NCBI RefSeq assembly: GCF_000757845.1
Contig: NZ_CP007753.1
Location: 1,674,001 to 1,738,000 of the forward strand
DNA length: 64,000 bases
Direction of reading: 5' to 3'
From: Prochlorococcus sp. MIT 0604
GTDB taxonomy: Bacteria; Cyanobacteriota; Cyanobacteriia; PCC-6307; Cyanobiaceae
Position numbers and translations under genes: made by a program. How positions within the stretch are numbered: the first letter of the stretch is position 1; every line of letters begins with the position of its first letter. Below are positions 24,351-35,685 of the stretch, piece by piece. Under the pieces are notes generated by a model. That model was not told where the DNA came from and made no database searches. It saw only the letters and a program-made list of their open reading frames with translations.

Positions 24351-26111
24351 ATGGCTTTACTAGTAAAAAAATTTGGCGGTACTTCTGTCGGTGATATTAA
24401 GAAAATTAAAAATATTGCAAGTAGCATTTGTCAAAGTAAAGAAGCAGGAAATGAAATTGTCGTAGTTGTTTCTGCAATGGCGAAAACTACAGATGATTTA
24501 AATTCTTTAGCGGAATCAATTAGTGCAAATCCTAATCGAAGAGAATTGGATATGCTTCTCTCAACTGGAGAGCAAGTAACCATATCTCTTCTCTCAATGG
24601 CATTAAACGAATATGGAATACCTGCAATTTCAATGACCGGTAGCCAGGTTGGAATTATTACTGAATCAATACATGGTAAAGCGAGAATTCTGGATATTAA
24701 AACAGAAAGAATCCAAAATTATATAAATCAGGGTTTTGTAGTTGTAGTAGCTGGATTTCAAGGAACAACATTAAGCCATACAGGTTCAATGGAAATAACA
24801 ACTTTGGGGAGAGGTGGTTCAGATACTTCCGCAGTAGCTTTATCAACAGCTTTAGGAGCAGAGACTTGCGAAATTTATACAGACGTACCAGGTGTTCTTA
24901 CTACTGATCCAAGAATTGTTCCTAATGCAAAACTCTTAGATAAAATCAGCTGTGAGGAAATGCTTGAACTTGCAAGCGTCGGTGCTTCAGTTCTTCATCC
25001 AAGAGCAGTAGAAATTGCTCGCAATTATGGAATTAAATTGTGTGTCAAATCAAGCCAAAGTGACTCAAGTGGGACTCTCCTAGAAAGTCAAATCCAACCT
25101 CTACCGCTAAAAAGAGGAAGCTTAGAATTAACAAAAACAGTCAATAGTCTTGAAGTATTAGAAAACCAAGCAGTATTCAGTCTCTCAAATATTCCTGATA
25201 GGCCAGGGATTGCTGCACAAATATTTGAAAAACTTTCAGAAGCAAGTATTAATGTGGATTTAATCATACAAGCTACAAATGATGGAAATAATAACGATAT
25301 TACATTTACCGTTAGTGAATTAGAAGTCAAAAAAACTGCAGAACAATGTGAACTTATAACTAGTCAATTAGGAGGAGAATATAATCTAAAAACAAATATG
25401 ACTAAATTAAGTATTCAAGGAGCAGGCATTATGGGTAGACCTAGTGTTTCAGCTGATTTATTTGATACTTTATCTCAAGCAAATATAAATGTCAGGTTAA
25501 TAGCAACTAGTGAAATTAAAGTCAGCTGCGTAATTGAAATTAATAATATTCCAAAAGCTATTAGATTTGTTGCTGAGAAATTTAAGTTATCCGATACACA
25601 AATATTTGTTAATCCAATCAACAAAAAACAAGATCAACCTGAAGTGAGAGGAATTGCATTAGATAAAAACCAAGTTCAAGTAAGTTTTCGAAAACTGCCT
25701 GATCGGCCAGGCGTAGCAGCATCGATATGTTTAGCATTAGCTGAAAATAATTTAATTTTCGATACTATCGTGCAGTCTGAAAGAATTTCCTCTTTAAAAA
25801 CTAAGGATATTAGTCTTACAATGAATAAGCAAGATAGAGAAAAAGCTAACTTAGTTTTTGAGGCCTTAACAAAAAATTTACCCGGATCATACATTGAAGA
25901 TGGCCCTGCTATAGCCAAAGTAAGTACTGTGGGAGCAGGAATGGCATTTAAGGTTGGAACGGCTGGAAAAATATTTAGAGCATTGGCTGACCAAAATATC
26001 AATATTGAAATGATTGCCACTAGTGAAATTAGGACTTCATGTATTGTCTTAGAAAAAGATTGTGACAAAGCAGTAAATGCGATTCATAATCATTTCAAAT
26101 TAGAAAAATAA
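24351..26111 (+). CDS. lysC: aspartate kinase
   Basis: LysC phosphorylates aspartate, the entry to lysine, threonine and methionine synthesis. At 586 residues it has the kinase domain (KFGGTSVGD at residues 6-14; TTLGRGGSDTSAVAL; VLHPRAVEIA) and then a duplicated regulatory part of about 320 residues. Four ACT-like units can be seen (repeated DRPGIAAQI / DRPGVAASI and NINVRLIATSEIKVSC / NINIEMIATSEIRTSC). That doubled ACT set is typical of cyanobacterial monofunctional enzymes and implies feedback control by amino acids. It is convergent with uvrB (7 bp apart). Confidence 0.95.
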   Translation: MALLVKKFGGTSVGDIKKIKNIASSICQSKEAGNEIVVVVSAMAKTTDDLNSLAESISANPNRRELDMLLSTGEQVTISLLSMALNEYGIPAISMTGSQVGIITESIHGKARILDIKTERIQNYINQGFVVVVAGFQGTTLSHTGSMEITTLGRGGSDTSAVALSTALGAETCEIYTDVPGVLTTDPRIVPNAKLLDKISCEEMLELASVGASVLHPRAVEIARNYGIKLCVKSSQSDSSGTLLESQIQPLPLKRGSLELTKTVNSLEVLENQAVFSLSNIPDRPGIAAQIFEKLSEASINVDLIIQATNDGNNNDITFTVSELEVKKTAEQCELITSQLGGEYNLKTNMTKLSIQGAGIMGRPSVSADLFDTLSQANINVRLIATSEIKVSCVIEINNIPKAIRFVAEKFKLSDTQIFVNPINKKQDQPEVRGIALDKNQVQVSFRKLPDRPGVAASICLALAENNLIFDTIVQSERISSLKTKDISLTMNKQDREKANLVFEALTKNLPGSYIEDGPAIAKVSTVGAGMAFKVGTAGKIFRALADQNINIEMIATSEIRTSCIVLEKDCDKAVNAIHNHFKLEK

Positions 26112-26118
26112 GATCTTT

Positions 26119-28158
26119 TTAATTATTTCTTGCCAACTTTTGTCTTAATTTTTTGATTCTATCTCTCAAATTTGCTGCTTCTTCAAAATTTAACTCTTTT
26201 GCAGCATCTTTCATTTTAATTTCTAACTTTTCTATTAAGTCAGGCAATTCTTCAAGCAAGCATTGATTATCGCTGGAATTAAGAATTGAGTCAGTTTTGT
26301 TATTAACTATATTTATTAAATCTTTAGATAAACCACCAGCATCTAATTTTCTGGAAAGTTCTAGAAAAGATAATATTGAATTTTCTATTTTTTTACCTGC
26401 AGGTTTTGGAGTAATACCATTGACTTGATTATATTTTTTTTGAATAGTTCTTCTTCTTTCAGTTTCAGATATTGCTCTTTTCATTGAATCTGTAAAGTTA
26501 TCTGCATAAAGCAAGGCAACGCCTTCAACATGTCTTGCGGCTCTTCCTATTGTTTGAATCAATGACCTTTCTGCCCTGAGAAAACCTTCTTTATCAGCAT
26601 CTAAAATGGCGACTAACGATACTTCAGGAAGATCTAGTCCTTCTCTTAATAAATTAACTCCTACCAAAACATCATATTCACCAACTCTAAGGTCTTGAAT
26701 AATTTCAATTCTTTCAATTGAATGAATTTCGGAATGCAAATATCTAACTCTTACTTTATTTTCAGATAAAAAATCAGTTAGATCTTCAGCCATTCTCTTA
26801 GTAAGTGTTGTCACTAGCACTCTTTGATTCTTTTCAGCTCTAATTCTTATTTCAGATAATAAATCTTCTATTTGACCCTCACTAGGTCTTACCTCAATTA
26901 CAGGGTCTAATACACCAGTTGGTCTTATAATTTGCTCAATAAAGTCACCATCACATTGATCTAATTCCCATTGACCTGGAGTTGCACTTATAAATAATGT
27001 CTGTTTTGATTTTTCCCAAAACTCTTCGCATTTTAAAGGTCTATTGTCTGCAGCACTTGGCAATCTAAAACCATGATCAATTAAAACTTTTTTTCTAGAT
27101 TGATCACCGTTGTACATCGCATGAAGTTGAGGACATGTTACATGACTCTCATCAACTACCAACAACCAATCTTTGGGAAAGTAATCTATTAAGCATTCTG
27201 GAGGTGAACCTTCCTCCCTACCTGATAAATGACGAGCATAATTCTCAACTCCATTACAATAACCCACCTCTTTAAGCATTTCTAAATCATATTTTGTGCG
27301 TTGTTCTAAACGTTGAGCCTCTAATAATTTTCCTTCGTATGTAAATTTATCAAGTTGAGTTTTTAATTCACTTCTAATTGCACTTATTGCACTCTCAAGT
27401 CTTTCTTTTGGAGTCACAAAATGCTTCGCTGGGTAAACGCTAACTTGTTCCAAACTTTCAAGTATTTCTCCGGTAGTAGGGTCAACATATCTAATAGCCT
27501 CGACTTCATCACCAAATAATTCGATTCTTATTAATCTATCTTCATAAGCTGGACCGATTTCTAAAACATCACCTTTTATTCTGAATCTACCTCTAGTAAT
27601 TTCAATATCATTTCTAGTGTATTGATTTTCAACAAGAGACCTCAAAGAAGAACGTAGATTTATTGATTTTCCAACTTCAAATTTAACTGCAGCTTTTAAA
27701 TACTCACTAGGTATACCAAGACCATAAATACAACTTATTGAGGCTACAACAATTACATCTTTTCTTTCAAATAATGAGCGTGTTGCAGAATGCCTCAGCA
27801 TATCTATTTCTTCATTAATTGAAGCAGTTTTGGCTATATATGTATCACTTACAGGTACATAAGCTTCAGGTTGATAATAATCGTAGTAAGAAATAAAGTA
27901 CTCAACAGCATTTTTTGGGAAAAATTCCCTTAATTCATTACATAGTTGTGCAGCTAACGTTTTATTATGGGCTAATACAAGGGCTGGTCTTCCTGTTTGA
28001 TGAATTACATTAGCAATAGTAAATGTTTTACCAGTTCCTGTAGCTCCTAAAAGAGTCTGAAACTCTTTACCGGCATTGACACCTTTAACTAATTTTTTAA
28101 TAGCTTCTGGTTGATCTCCATTTGGTTCGTAAGGAGCTTGGAGCTTATAGTTGTTCAT
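26119..28158 (-). CDS. uvrB: excinuclease ABC subunit B
   Basis: UvrB is the damage-verifying helicase of nucleotide excision repair. The protein of 679 residues has Walker [12 protein letters not shown], the beta-hairpin tyrosine region [15 protein letters not shown], the helicase motifs [20 protein letters not shown] and QTIGRAARH, and a C-terminal UVR motif ([16 protein letters not shown]). The frame extends one codon to a TTG at 28161, but the ATG at 28158 ([17 protein letters not shown]) fits the family best. Confidence 0.96.
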   Translation of the reverse strand: MNNYKLQAPYEPNGDQPEAIKKLVKGVNAGKEFQTLLGATGTGKTFTIANVIHQTGRPALVLAHNKTLAAQLCNELREFFPKNAVEYFISYYDYYQPEAYVPVSDTYIAKTASINEEIDMLRHSATRSLFERKDVIVVASISCIYGLGIPSEYLKAAVKFEVGKSINLRSSLRSLVENQYTRNDIEITRGRFRIKGDVLEIGPAYEDRLIRIELFGDEVEAIRYVDPTTGEILESLEQVSVYPAKHFVTPKERLESAISAIRSELKTQLDKFTYEGKLLEAQRLEQRTKYDLEMLKEVGYCNGVENYARHLSGREEGSPPECLIDYFPKDWLLVVDESHVTCPQLHAMYNGDQSRKKVLIDHGFRLPSAADNRPLKCEEFWEKSKQTLFISATPGQWELDQCDGDFIEQIIRPTGVLDPVIEVRPSEGQIEDLLSEIRIRAEKNQRVLVTTLTKRMAEDLTDFLSENKVRVRYLHSEIHSIERIEIIQDLRVGEYDVLVGVNLLREGLDLPEVSLVAILDADKEGFLRAERSLIQTIGRAARHVEGVALLYADNFTDSMKRAISETERRRTIQKKYNQVNGITPKPAGKKIENSILSFLELSRKLDAGGLSKDLINIVNNKTDSILNSSDNQCLLEELPDLIEKLEIKMKDAAKELNFEEAANLRDRIKKLRQKLARNN

Positions 28159-28187
28159 CAAACTATTAGCAAAAGAATATTGCTATA

Positions 28188-28964
28188 CTAAGAAATTTTT
28201 TCTCCAATTATTGAATTTTTCAAAGATTCTTTTAAGCCCCTAACAACCGCAATCATTGATATTAAATCATCTAATTTATTCACTACAGATCCAACGCCAA
28301 CTGCTGAGGCTCCAGAAGATATTGCTAGTGGACAAGTTACCAGGCTTAATCCAGAGGCACTCATGATTGGTATATTCAGAGATTGTTTCTTAAATTCTTG
28401 ATTAATAGCATAGGTAGCTGCAAGAGTTGGTACTGATTTTTCAAAAAAGCCTTGAATTCCTGGAGAGTAAGGAGTAGAACTGGTTCCGCCTTCTGTTTGA
28501 ATAATATCAACACCTTCTTCCACTAGCTTTACAGCAAGATCAACTTGTTTATCAATAGGCATAGTATGAGGAACAGTTACTGATAATGGAACATTAGGCA
28601 ATAAATCCCTAGTTTCTTTTGTAATGTTTAAAACTTTTTTATCTGAAAAATTAATGCCTTTTTCATAAAAAGTATCGTAATTTCCAATCTCAATTAATGA
28701 TGCTCCTGCTTTTACAGAATCTTGAAAAGATCGAGGCACTACTGAACTAACGCAAACGGGTAGTGTTGAATTCTTAAGTGCTAAATCAACGAGTTCAGGT
28801 TTACAAGCAATATCGACAAGATCTGCACCTCCTAATGAAGCAGCCTCAACAATTATCTTCACAGATTGAACATCGAAATTATTCAATCCAGAAATTACTT
28901 TGAGTAAAGATTTGCTTCTTAACTCTTCTTGAATTTTTTGTGGCAAAAGATTAATCAGACTCAT
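28188..28964 (-). CDS. Ycf23-family (DUF561) TIM-barrel protein
   Basis: This 258-residue protein belongs to the Ycf23 family of cyanobacteria and plastids, recognised from its barrel pattern: LKVISGLNNFD, VEAASLGGADLVDIACKPEL, GASLIEIGNYD, VDIIQTEGGTSS, SGLSLVTCPLAISSGASAVG. No catalytic role is established for the family; a barrel enzyme or binding role is inferred. It lies upstream of uvrB on the same strand, 29 bp away, and divergent from tilS, with 85 bp between. Confidence 0.88.
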   Translation of the reverse strand: MSLINLLPQKIQEELRSKSLLKVISGLNNFDVQSVKIIVEAASLGGADLVDIACKPELVDLALKNSTLPVCVSSVVPRSFQDSVKAGASLIEIGNYDTFYEKGINFSDKKVLNITKETRDLLPNVPLSVTVPHTMPIDKQVDLAVKLVEEGVDIIQTEGGTSSTPYSPGIQGFFEKSVPTLAATYAINQEFKKQSLNIPIMSASGLSLVTCPLAISSGASAVGVGSVVNKLDDLISMIAVVRGLKESLKNSIIGEKIS

Positions 28965-29049
28965 TTATTTAATGAATTTATTACCCGATTGTGACATTGT
29001 TTTAGTAAAACAGTGCATTTTTTAAAAAATATTATCTGAGCAACACAAA

Positions 29050-30060
29050 ATGTCTGATAAAAAATTAACTCAGAAAAATTGGTCATCATGGCATCATCAG
29101 CTTCATAAGGAGATCCTTACCAAAAAAATATTAATTCCTAAAGGATCGGATATTTTAATAAGTGTTTCCGGGGGACAAGACTCAATGGCCTTATTAACCC
29201 TAATTAATGACCTAAAAAAACTACATAATTGGTCTATTAATGTTTGGCATGGTGATCATCAGTGGCATGAAAAATCCTCACTATATGCTCTTGAATTAAA
29301 AAGTTATTGCGAAGATAAAAATATTTCATTCTCTTTTGATCAAGCAAATAAAGAAAATATTTCTTCAGAAGAAAAAGCACGAGAATGGAGATATAAAAAA
29401 TTATGTGAAAGAGCTAAAGCTTTATTAAATAAAAACCAGCAAAAAGATACTATTTACTTGTTAACTGGTCACACAAGCAGTGATAATGCAGAAACATTTA
29501 TCCTAAATTTATCTAGAGGGAGTAATTTTGCCGGTCTTAGTAATATTGAGAGCAAAAGATTACTAGAAAATCAAATTTTTTTAATAAGGCCAATTTTAAT
29601 TTTCACTAGAGAAGATACAAAACAATTTTGTAATGATATGAAAATCCCAGTCTGGGAAGATCCTACAAATTCAGATCTTAAATTAAAAAGAAATTTAGTA
29701 AGAAAAAAAATTATTCCTACCTTAGAGATTATCTATCCTGGTTGTTCTGAAAGGATAAATAATTTTTCCCAAAAAATGAGCAAATACAGTAATGAACGTG
29801 ATGATCTGAGTGAACTAGCATACCTATATTGTAAAGATGAAAAAGGTATCAATAGGAATCTCTTAAATAGTATGTGTATTGAAGCTAGGTGCACAATCTT
29901 AAATAGATTTTTAAAAGAAATATCTGCAAAACAGTGTAGTTCTAAAAATCTGACAAAATTAGCAACTTCAATTTATGAAAAAAATAAAGGTCAAACTAAC
30001 CTACTAAATTTTTTAAAAATTGTTTGGAATAAAAACTATGTAAATTTTGAGAAAAGCTAA
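29050..30060 (+). CDS. tilS: tRNA(Ile)-lysidine synthase
   Basis: TilS converts C34 of tRNA-Ile(CAU) to lysidine, so that it reads AUA. The 336-residue protein has the PP-loop ISVSGGQDSMALL (about 38-50), WHGDHQWHEKS and the LTGHTSSDNAETFILNLSRG block of the N-type ATP pyrophosphatase domain. The C-terminal tRNA-binding extension is short, as in cyanobacteria. Its TAA stop overlaps the TAG stop of the convergent rnj gene (both in CTAA), so neither has space for its own terminator. Confidence 0.94.
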   Translation: MSDKKLTQKNWSSWHHQLHKEILTKKILIPKGSDILISVSGGQDSMALLTLINDLKKLHNWSINVWHGDHQWHEKSSLYALELKSYCEDKNISFSFDQANKENISSEEKAREWRYKKLCERAKALLNKNQQKDTIYLLTGHTSSDNAETFILNLSRGSNFAGLSNIESKRLLENQIFLIRPILIFTREDTKQFCNDMKIPVWEDPTNSDLKLKRNLVRKKIIPTLEIIYPGCSERINNFSQKMSKYSNERDDLSELAYLYCKDEKGINRNLLNSMCIEARCTILNRFLKEISAKQCSSKNLTKLATSIYEKNKGQTNLLNFLKIVWNKNYVNFEKS

Positions 30061-32042
30061 GATGTGACAGCAGATCTTCTTCTTCTTGTTCTACCTTCAA
30101 ATGAATCTTTTATAGCAGTCTCAGCTGATGGATTCTGTGAAACATTTGGACTTTTTTGGGTATTTTGTGGGTTATTTGAATTATTCGGATGATTATTGTT
30201 TGATTTCTTATGGAAATTATTATTATTTCTATTTCTATTGGGAAAATTTTGCTCTTCGGTAATCTTTGGAATATAAGCACGAGTTCCACTTGGAGCAGGT
30301 TGAACTAAACACAAAATAAGAGGCTCCACTTGTAATTCTCTCCTCATTCTTCTAGATAAACCATTTTCAATTTCTCTTTGTACACCAATCCAATCTACTT
30401 CAAAATTATTCGGCCCAGTTTGTCTGGATAATTGTTTCCATCTATTTTCTAAGACCCAGCTTATTTCTCGTTCTGTCCACATAGACATTTTTCTTGGTTC
30501 TGCAGTTGTAACAACTCCTCTTAAATTAACTCTGGGAGGTGCAACCATCTTCCCATCTGTACTAATAGGAGCTAAAACAGTTACTACACCATCCCCAGCC
30601 AATTGCTGTCTTTCTTTTAAAACTCGAGCATCTACTATCCCATTCCGTGAGTTATCAAGCAGTTCAACACCAGCTTTTACAGGATCACCTTTTTGAATAG
30701 AATTAGGTGTTAATTCAACTACATCTCCATTTTCAATAATTAAAATATTGTCCTTAGGAACCCCCATAGTTTGAGCACTCTTGCCATGACAAACAAGCAT
30801 TCTATGTTCTCCATGAACAGGAACAAAAAACTTAGGTTTTGCGAGTGCCAACATCAACTTTTGATCTTCTTGAAAACCATGACCAGAAACATGAATATTC
30901 TCACCCTTTCCATAAACAACCTTTGCTCCGAGTTTCATTAGTCTATCTATTGTATTAACAACAGAAATAGTATTGCCAGGAATTGGGCTAGCTGAAAATA
31001 TTACAGTATCAGTAGTCTTAAGACGAACATGCTGATGTTCACCACGAGATATTCTGCTTAACGCTGCTAAAGGTTCTCCTTGACTTCCAGTCATTAATAA
31101 CAGGGTCTCTCTATCTGGTAAATCTCTAATTTGCTTTATAGGAACAAATAAATCATCTGGACATTTCATATAACCAATATCTCTCGCCTTAGCAATAACA
31201 TTTATCATCGATCTACCTAACAAACCCACCTTTCTTCCATGTTTCATGGCCAACTCTAAGATCATTGTCACTCTATGAACAGAACTAGCAAAAGTGGTAA
31301 GGATAACTCGTTCTTTAGCCTCCGCAATATGTTTTTCTAAAGAAGGATAGATAGTCTTCTCAGAAGGACAAAAGCCTGGAACTTCAGCATTAGTAGAATC
31401 ACTGAACATGCATAAAACACCCTTCTCTCCGTAATGAACCATTCTTTCAATATCAAATTGTTCTCCATCTACTGGCATATGATCAAACTTAAAATCTCCC
31501 GTGAAAATAATTGTGCCAACAGGAGTTGTAACTGCCAAAGAAAAACTATCGCAAATAGAATGAGTATTTCGAATAAATTCAACAGAAAAATGTTGTCCAA
31601 CTTTTACAACGTCTCTTGGATTTACTGTCTGTATAGTAGTTCTATCAGATACTCCTGCTTCCTCCATTTTTCCTCTAAGCATTGACATTGCCAACCTTGG
31701 ACCATAAATAATCGGAATATTAAAATGCTTTAGATGATGAGAAATACCTCCAATATGATCTTCATGACCATGAGTAACAATCATTCCTTTTATTCTTCTT
31801 TGATTTTCTCTTAAAAAAGTTGTATCTGGCATAACAACGTTTACTCCATGCATACCATCAGATGGAAAAGCTAGGCCAGCATCAACAAGCATCAATTCAT
31901 CTCCATATTCAAAAACACAGGTGTTTTTTCCTATTTCATGTAGTCCTCCAAGAGGTATTACTCTTAGAGCTGGTGTATTGCTTTTAGATCTAGATGAATC
32001 ATTTGTAGATCTTTTTACGGTTGAATTTGTACTTGATTGCAT
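30057..32042 (-). CDS. rnj: ribonuclease J
   Basis: RNase J is a metallo-beta-lactamase-fold endo/5' exonuclease in mRNA decay and rRNA maturation. At 661 residues it has the metal motif THGHEDHIGGI, IFTGDFKFDH, the beta-CASP part (FSASPIPGNT, VHVSGH-type HVSGHGFQEDQ, VHGEHRML), and a C-terminal domain. A low-complexity Asn/Ser-rich linker and basic RTRRRRS tail end it. The N-terminal 25 residues are Ser/Thr-rich. It lies after asd-dapA on the same strand, as known in picocyanobacteria. Confidence 0.95.
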   Translation of the reverse strand: MQSSTNSTVKRSTNDSSRSKSNTPALRVIPLGGLHEIGKNTCVFEYGDELMLVDAGLAFPSDGMHGVNVVMPDTTFLRENQRRIKGMIVTHGHEDHIGGISHHLKHFNIPIIYGPRLAMSMLRGKMEEAGVSDRTTIQTVNPRDVVKVGQHFSVEFIRNTHSICDSFSLAVTTPVGTIIFTGDFKFDHMPVDGEQFDIERMVHYGEKGVLCMFSDSTNAEVPGFCPSEKTIYPSLEKHIAEAKERVILTTFASSVHRVTMILELAMKHGRKVGLLGRSMINVIAKARDIGYMKCPDDLFVPIKQIRDLPDRETLLLMTGSQGEPLAALSRISRGEHQHVRLKTTDTVIFSASPIPGNTISVVNTIDRLMKLGAKVVYGKGENIHVSGHGFQEDQKLMLALAKPKFFVPVHGEHRMLVCHGKSAQTMGVPKDNILIIENGDVVELTPNSIQKGDPVKAGVELLDNSRNGIVDARVLKERQQLAGDGVVTVLAPISTDGKMVAPPRVNLRGVVTTAEPRKMSMWTEREISWVLENRWKQLSRQTGPNNFEVDWIGVQREIENGLSRRMRRELQVEPLILCLVQPAPSGTRAYIPKITEEQNFPNRNRNNNNFHKKSNNNHPNNSNNPQNTQKSPNVSQNPSAETAIKDSFEGRTRRRRSAVTS

Positions 32043-32119
32043 AATTTTGAAATTTATGAAGGCCTGCTTGTAATCAAATAAGGTTTATTTAAATTTAATT
32101 ATCAAGTTAAATATAATCC

Positions 32120-33025
32120 CTATTGTAGGGATTTCAGGATAAAAGATAGATGTTTTTTCATATCAGTAGTTAATGGTGACAAAGGACTTCTAGGATTACC
32201 TACATTCCATCCTGATAGCTCCAAAGCAGCCTTAATTGGGATTGGATTAGTAGTCACAAAGAGTGCTTTGAAAAGAGGCTGAAGTTTTTCATGAATGGCA
32301 AGCGCATTAGAAATCTCTCCGCGTTGAAAGGAATCAATCATCTCTTTCAATTGCAATCCAACCAAATGACTTGCAACACTTACTACTCCTACAGCACCTA
32401 AAGATAACATTGGAAGCAACAATGAATCGTCGCCACTATATACAGAGAGTCGAGAACCACAAATAGCTCTTAGTTCTGTTACTTCTTCTATTCTACCGCT
32501 TGCAGCTTTAATACTGAGGATATTTGAGAAATCCATTAGTTTCTTTACAGTAGCAGGTAATAAATTGCATCCTGTCCTTCCAGGTATGTTGTAAAGCATT
32601 AAAGGCAAATCCTTAGCAGAATTAGCAATGGAACTAAAATGTTTATACAGTCCCTCTTGAGGTGGCTTATTGTAATAAGGAACAACAACCAAAGCACCAT
32701 CAGCACCAGAGTCATAGGCTTTTTTTGTAGCTTCTACAGCCTCGCTTGTACAATTGCTACCAGTGCCAACTATTACTTTACAGCTTGCATCCAAAGATCC
32801 TTTTACCGCAACAAATAAATCATGCTGTTCCGCCCATGAAAGAGTCGGAGATTCTCCAGTAGTACCGCACAACACAATTCCATCGGAACCGTTCTCAAAA
32901 AGATAATTAGAAAGTTTTATAGCTAGTTCATAATCTACATCTCCATTCTCAGTGAATGGAGTAACCATTGCAGTCAATATTCTCCCAAATAGTGGATTAT
33001 TACACTCAGTTTTGTCTGTAATCAT
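32120..33025 (-). CDS. dapA: 4-hydroxy-tetrahydrodipicolinate synthase
   Basis: DapA condenses aspartate semialdehyde with pyruvate at the start of the lysine/diaminopimelate branch. The 301-residue protein shows the TIM-barrel blocks [24 protein letters not shown], the [10 protein letters not shown] tyrosine segment and the Schiff-base lysine in ILSIKAASG. The gene overlaps the upstream asd gene by 4 bp, so translation is likely coupled; Asd makes its substrate. The ATG start lies in that overlap. Confidence 0.96.
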   Translation of the reverse strand: MITDKTECNNPLFGRILTAMVTPFTENGDVDYELAIKLSNYLFENGSDGIVLCGTTGESPTLSWAEQHDLFVAVKGSLDASCKVIVGTGSNCTSEAVEATKKAYDSGADGALVVVPYYNKPPQEGLYKHFSSIANSAKDLPLMLYNIPGRTGCNLLPATVKKLMDFSNILSIKAASGRIEEVTELRAICGSRLSVYSGDDSLLLPMLSLGAVGVVSVASHLVGLQLKEMIDSFQRGEISNALAIHEKLQPLFKALFVTTNPIPIKAALELSGWNVGNPRSPLSPLTTDMKKHLSFILKSLQ

Positions 33026-34053
33026 TTTTTTGGAATTAATAACTCAGCTATTTGAACAGCATTCAAAGCTGCTCCTTTTCTTATTTGATCTCCACATAAC
33101 CATAATTCTAATCCATGAGGCTGACTTATATCAGTTCTTAGCCTGCCAATAGCAACATTATCCCTTCCCATAACGTCATTTGGCATAGGAAATCTATTAT
33201 TTTTGTAATCCTCAATAACTTCAATTCCAGGAGATTTTTTTAATTCTTCAAGAGCATCTTTAGGCTCAACTACATCGGCAAATTCAATATTGATCGATTC
33301 AGAATGTGCTCTCAGTACTGGGACTCGAACACATGTAGCAGAGAGCTTTAAATCAGCAATATTTAATATTTTCCTTGTCTCATTAACCATTTTCATCTCT
33401 TCTTCGCAATAATTATTTGAAAGCATAGGGGAATTGTGTAAAAACAAATTAAAAGCAAGGGAGTATGGCAAAACTTCACTTTTTTGAGGATTTCCTTGAA
33501 GATATTGTTCAGTTAAAAGTTTTAGTTCCTCCATTGCCAGTTGGCCTGCACCACTAACAGATTGATATGTTGAGACAATAACTCTTTGAATAGTTGAAAG
33601 TTTGTTTAATGGAGCTAAAACTAATGTCAACAAAATGGTAGTGCAGTTTGGATTCGCTATTACCCCATCATGATTAAGTACGTCACTAGCATTAACTTCA
33701 GGGACTATAAGAGGAACGTTCTTATCTAATCTGAAAGCACTTGAATTATCTATCAGTAAAGCATTTTGATCAATAATGGTAGACAACCATTTTTTTGAAA
33801 TACTTCCGCCAGCTGAAGCCAAAACTAAATCAAGATTCTTAAATTCTTCCTTAGTTGTTTTTTTTGTAACTAATTCTTCATCTTTCCAAATAATTTTTTT
33901 TCCTTCTGACCGCTCTGATGAAAGCAAGACCAATTCTGATATTGGGAAATCACGTTGTTCAAGAATTTTTAGCAATTCAGATCCCACAGCACCTGAAGAA
34001 CCTAAAACAGCAACTTTTAATGGCCTATTAGGCAAATACGGAGATTGTCTCAC
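33022..34053 (-). CDS. asd: aspartate-semialdehyde dehydrogenase
   Basis: Asd reduces aspartyl phosphate to aspartate semialdehyde. The 343-residue protein has the NADP-binding start [20 protein letters not shown], the catalytic cysteine in [18 protein letters not shown], and the [16 protein letters not shown] block with the active-site histidine. Directly followed by dapA with a 4-bp overlap. It is divergent from tig, with 124 bp between starts. With lysC in the same window, it covers the first steps of the aspartate family. Confidence 0.96.
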   Translation of the reverse strand: MRQSPYLPNRPLKVAVLGSSGAVGSELLKILEQRDFPISELVLLSSERSEGKKIIWKDEELVTKKTTKEEFKNLDLVLASAGGSISKKWLSTIIDQNALLIDNSSAFRLDKNVPLIVPEVNASDVLNHDGVIANPNCTTILLTLVLAPLNKLSTIQRVIVSTYQSVSGAGQLAMEELKLLTEQYLQGNPQKSEVLPYSLAFNLFLHNSPMLSNNYCEEEMKMVNETRKILNIADLKLSATCVRVPVLRAHSESINIEFADVVEPKDALEELKKSPGIEVIEDYKNNRFPMPNDVMGRDNVAIGRLRTDISQPHGLELWLCGDQIRKGAALNAVQIAELLIPKK

Positions 34054-34177
34054 ACTTTAAAATGATTTTTATAAATAGATTGACTATTTTTTTTACTTTA
34101 TCAAAAAATTAACTTTCAAGGAAATCACATAATGTGAAATAATTAAGATTCGGCTCATAGTAATAACTTAGAAAAAC

Positions 34178-35620
34178 ATGGCTAAAGATGCACTAATAGT
34201 CAAAACAACTCCTCTGCCTCAAAGTAGAATTTCATTCGAATTAGAAATACCATCTGAGACATGCAAAACGTGTGTAAATGAAACAATCAGTTCTATCAGT
34301 CGTTCGGCTAAAATTCCGGGATTTAGACTTGGTAAGATTCCTAAACAAGTCTTAATCCAAAGAATTGGCATCACACAATTACATGCTTCTGCTCTGGAAA
34401 AAATTATTGATAAATCATGGCAAGAAGCTTTAAAAATAAAATCTATAGAGCCACTAAGTGAGCCAGAATTGGTAGATGGTTTTGAATCTTTACTTGCAAA
34501 GTTTAGTCCGGAAAAATCACTTAAGGTTACTCTTCAAACTGATGTTGCCCCAGAATTAAAACTTAAAAAATCCAAAGGATTAAGTGTTGAAATATCAAAG
34601 ACAAAGTTTGATCCTAAATCAATAGATGAAGCGCTAGAAAAATCTAGAAATCAGTTCGCAAACATTATTCCAGTTACCAATAGAGCAGCAAAATTAGGAG
34701 ATATTGCTGTAGTTAGTTTCAAAGGAAAATATAAAGATTCTGGTAAAGAGATTGATGGTGGAACAAGTGAATCAATGGATCTTGAGTTAGAAAAGAACAA
34801 GATGATTCCCGGTTTCGTTGAGGGAATCGTAAAGATGAAAATTGGTGATAATAAAACTCTTAACCTTAAATTTCCTGATGATTATTCTCATGAGGATTCA
34901 AGAGGCAAAGAAGCAATTTTTGAAGTAAATCTTAAGGATCTTAAGGAAAAAGAATTGCCTGAACTTAATGACGATTTTGCAAAACAGTCTGGCAACAAAG
35001 AATCATTAAAAGAGTTAAAGAAAGATATTGAAAAGCAACTTAAAGATAATTTTGAAAAAACTCAAAAAGATATCAAAATTGAAGCTTTATTAGATGCATT
35101 AACAAACGAATTGGTTGCTGAAATTCCAAAATCTATGATTGATATAGAAGTAAGGAATAATATTGAACAAACCGCTCAAAGATTTGCTCAACAAGGTCTT
35201 GATGTAAAATCTACTTTCACTCCGGAATTAGTTAAGTCATTAGCAGAGTCCACAAGGCCTCAAGCTGAAAAAAATGTTCAAAGAAATTTAGCTTTAAAAG
35301 CATTAGCTGAAACAGAAAACATAAATGTGGAGAAAGATGAAATTGATTTAAAAATGAAAGATTATGAAGATGCCATCTCTCAATCTTCAAAACAAATAGA
35401 TATTAAAAGATTAACAGAAGTAGTAAGTAACGATCTACTCAAAGAAAAATTAATAATTTGGCTTGAAGAAAATTCTGAAGTAAAAGAAAAAACTACAAAA
35501 ACTTCTAAAGCTACAAAAACCTCCAAAACATCCAAAGCCGCAAAAACTGCGTCTAAAACTACAAAAACTACAGGAACTACAAAAACTACAAAAACTCAAA
35601 ATAAAAAAGAAAAAAAATAA
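34178..35620 (+). CDS. tig: trigger factor
   Basis: Trigger factor is the ribosome-bound chaperone and prolyl isomerase. The 480-residue protein has the ribosome-binding domain with the signature GFRLGKIPKQVL, an FKBP-type isomerase domain (about 165-250, AKLGDIAVVSFKGKY), and the helical chaperone domain. The last 40 residues are a repetitive Lys/Thr/Ser tail of TKTSKA-like units, not part of the conserved fold. It heads a tig-clpP-clpX group, so chaperone and protease are linked. Confidence 0.96.
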   Translation: MAKDALIVKTTPLPQSRISFELEIPSETCKTCVNETISSISRSAKIPGFRLGKIPKQVLIQRIGITQLHASALEKIIDKSWQEALKIKSIEPLSEPELVDGFESLLAKFSPEKSLKVTLQTDVAPELKLKKSKGLSVEISKTKFDPKSIDEALEKSRNQFANIIPVTNRAAKLGDIAVVSFKGKYKDSGKEIDGGTSESMDLELEKNKMIPGFVEGIVKMKIGDNKTLNLKFPDDYSHEDSRGKEAIFEVNLKDLKEKELPELNDDFAKQSGNKESLKELKKDIEKQLKDNFEKTQKDIKIEALLDALTNELVAEIPKSMIDIEVRNNIEQTAQRFAQQGLDVKSTFTPELVKSLAESTRPQAEKNVQRNLALKALAETENINVEKDEIDLKMKDYEDAISQSSKQIDIKRLTEVVSNDLLKEKLIIWLEENSEVKEKTTKTSKATKTSKTSKAAKTASKTTKTTGTTKTTKTQNKKEKK

Positions 35621-35685
35621 TTTATGAAATTTCCTACTAATTGAACAAAAACCCCTTAAATTACTTATAAGACCAAAACTAGTTT

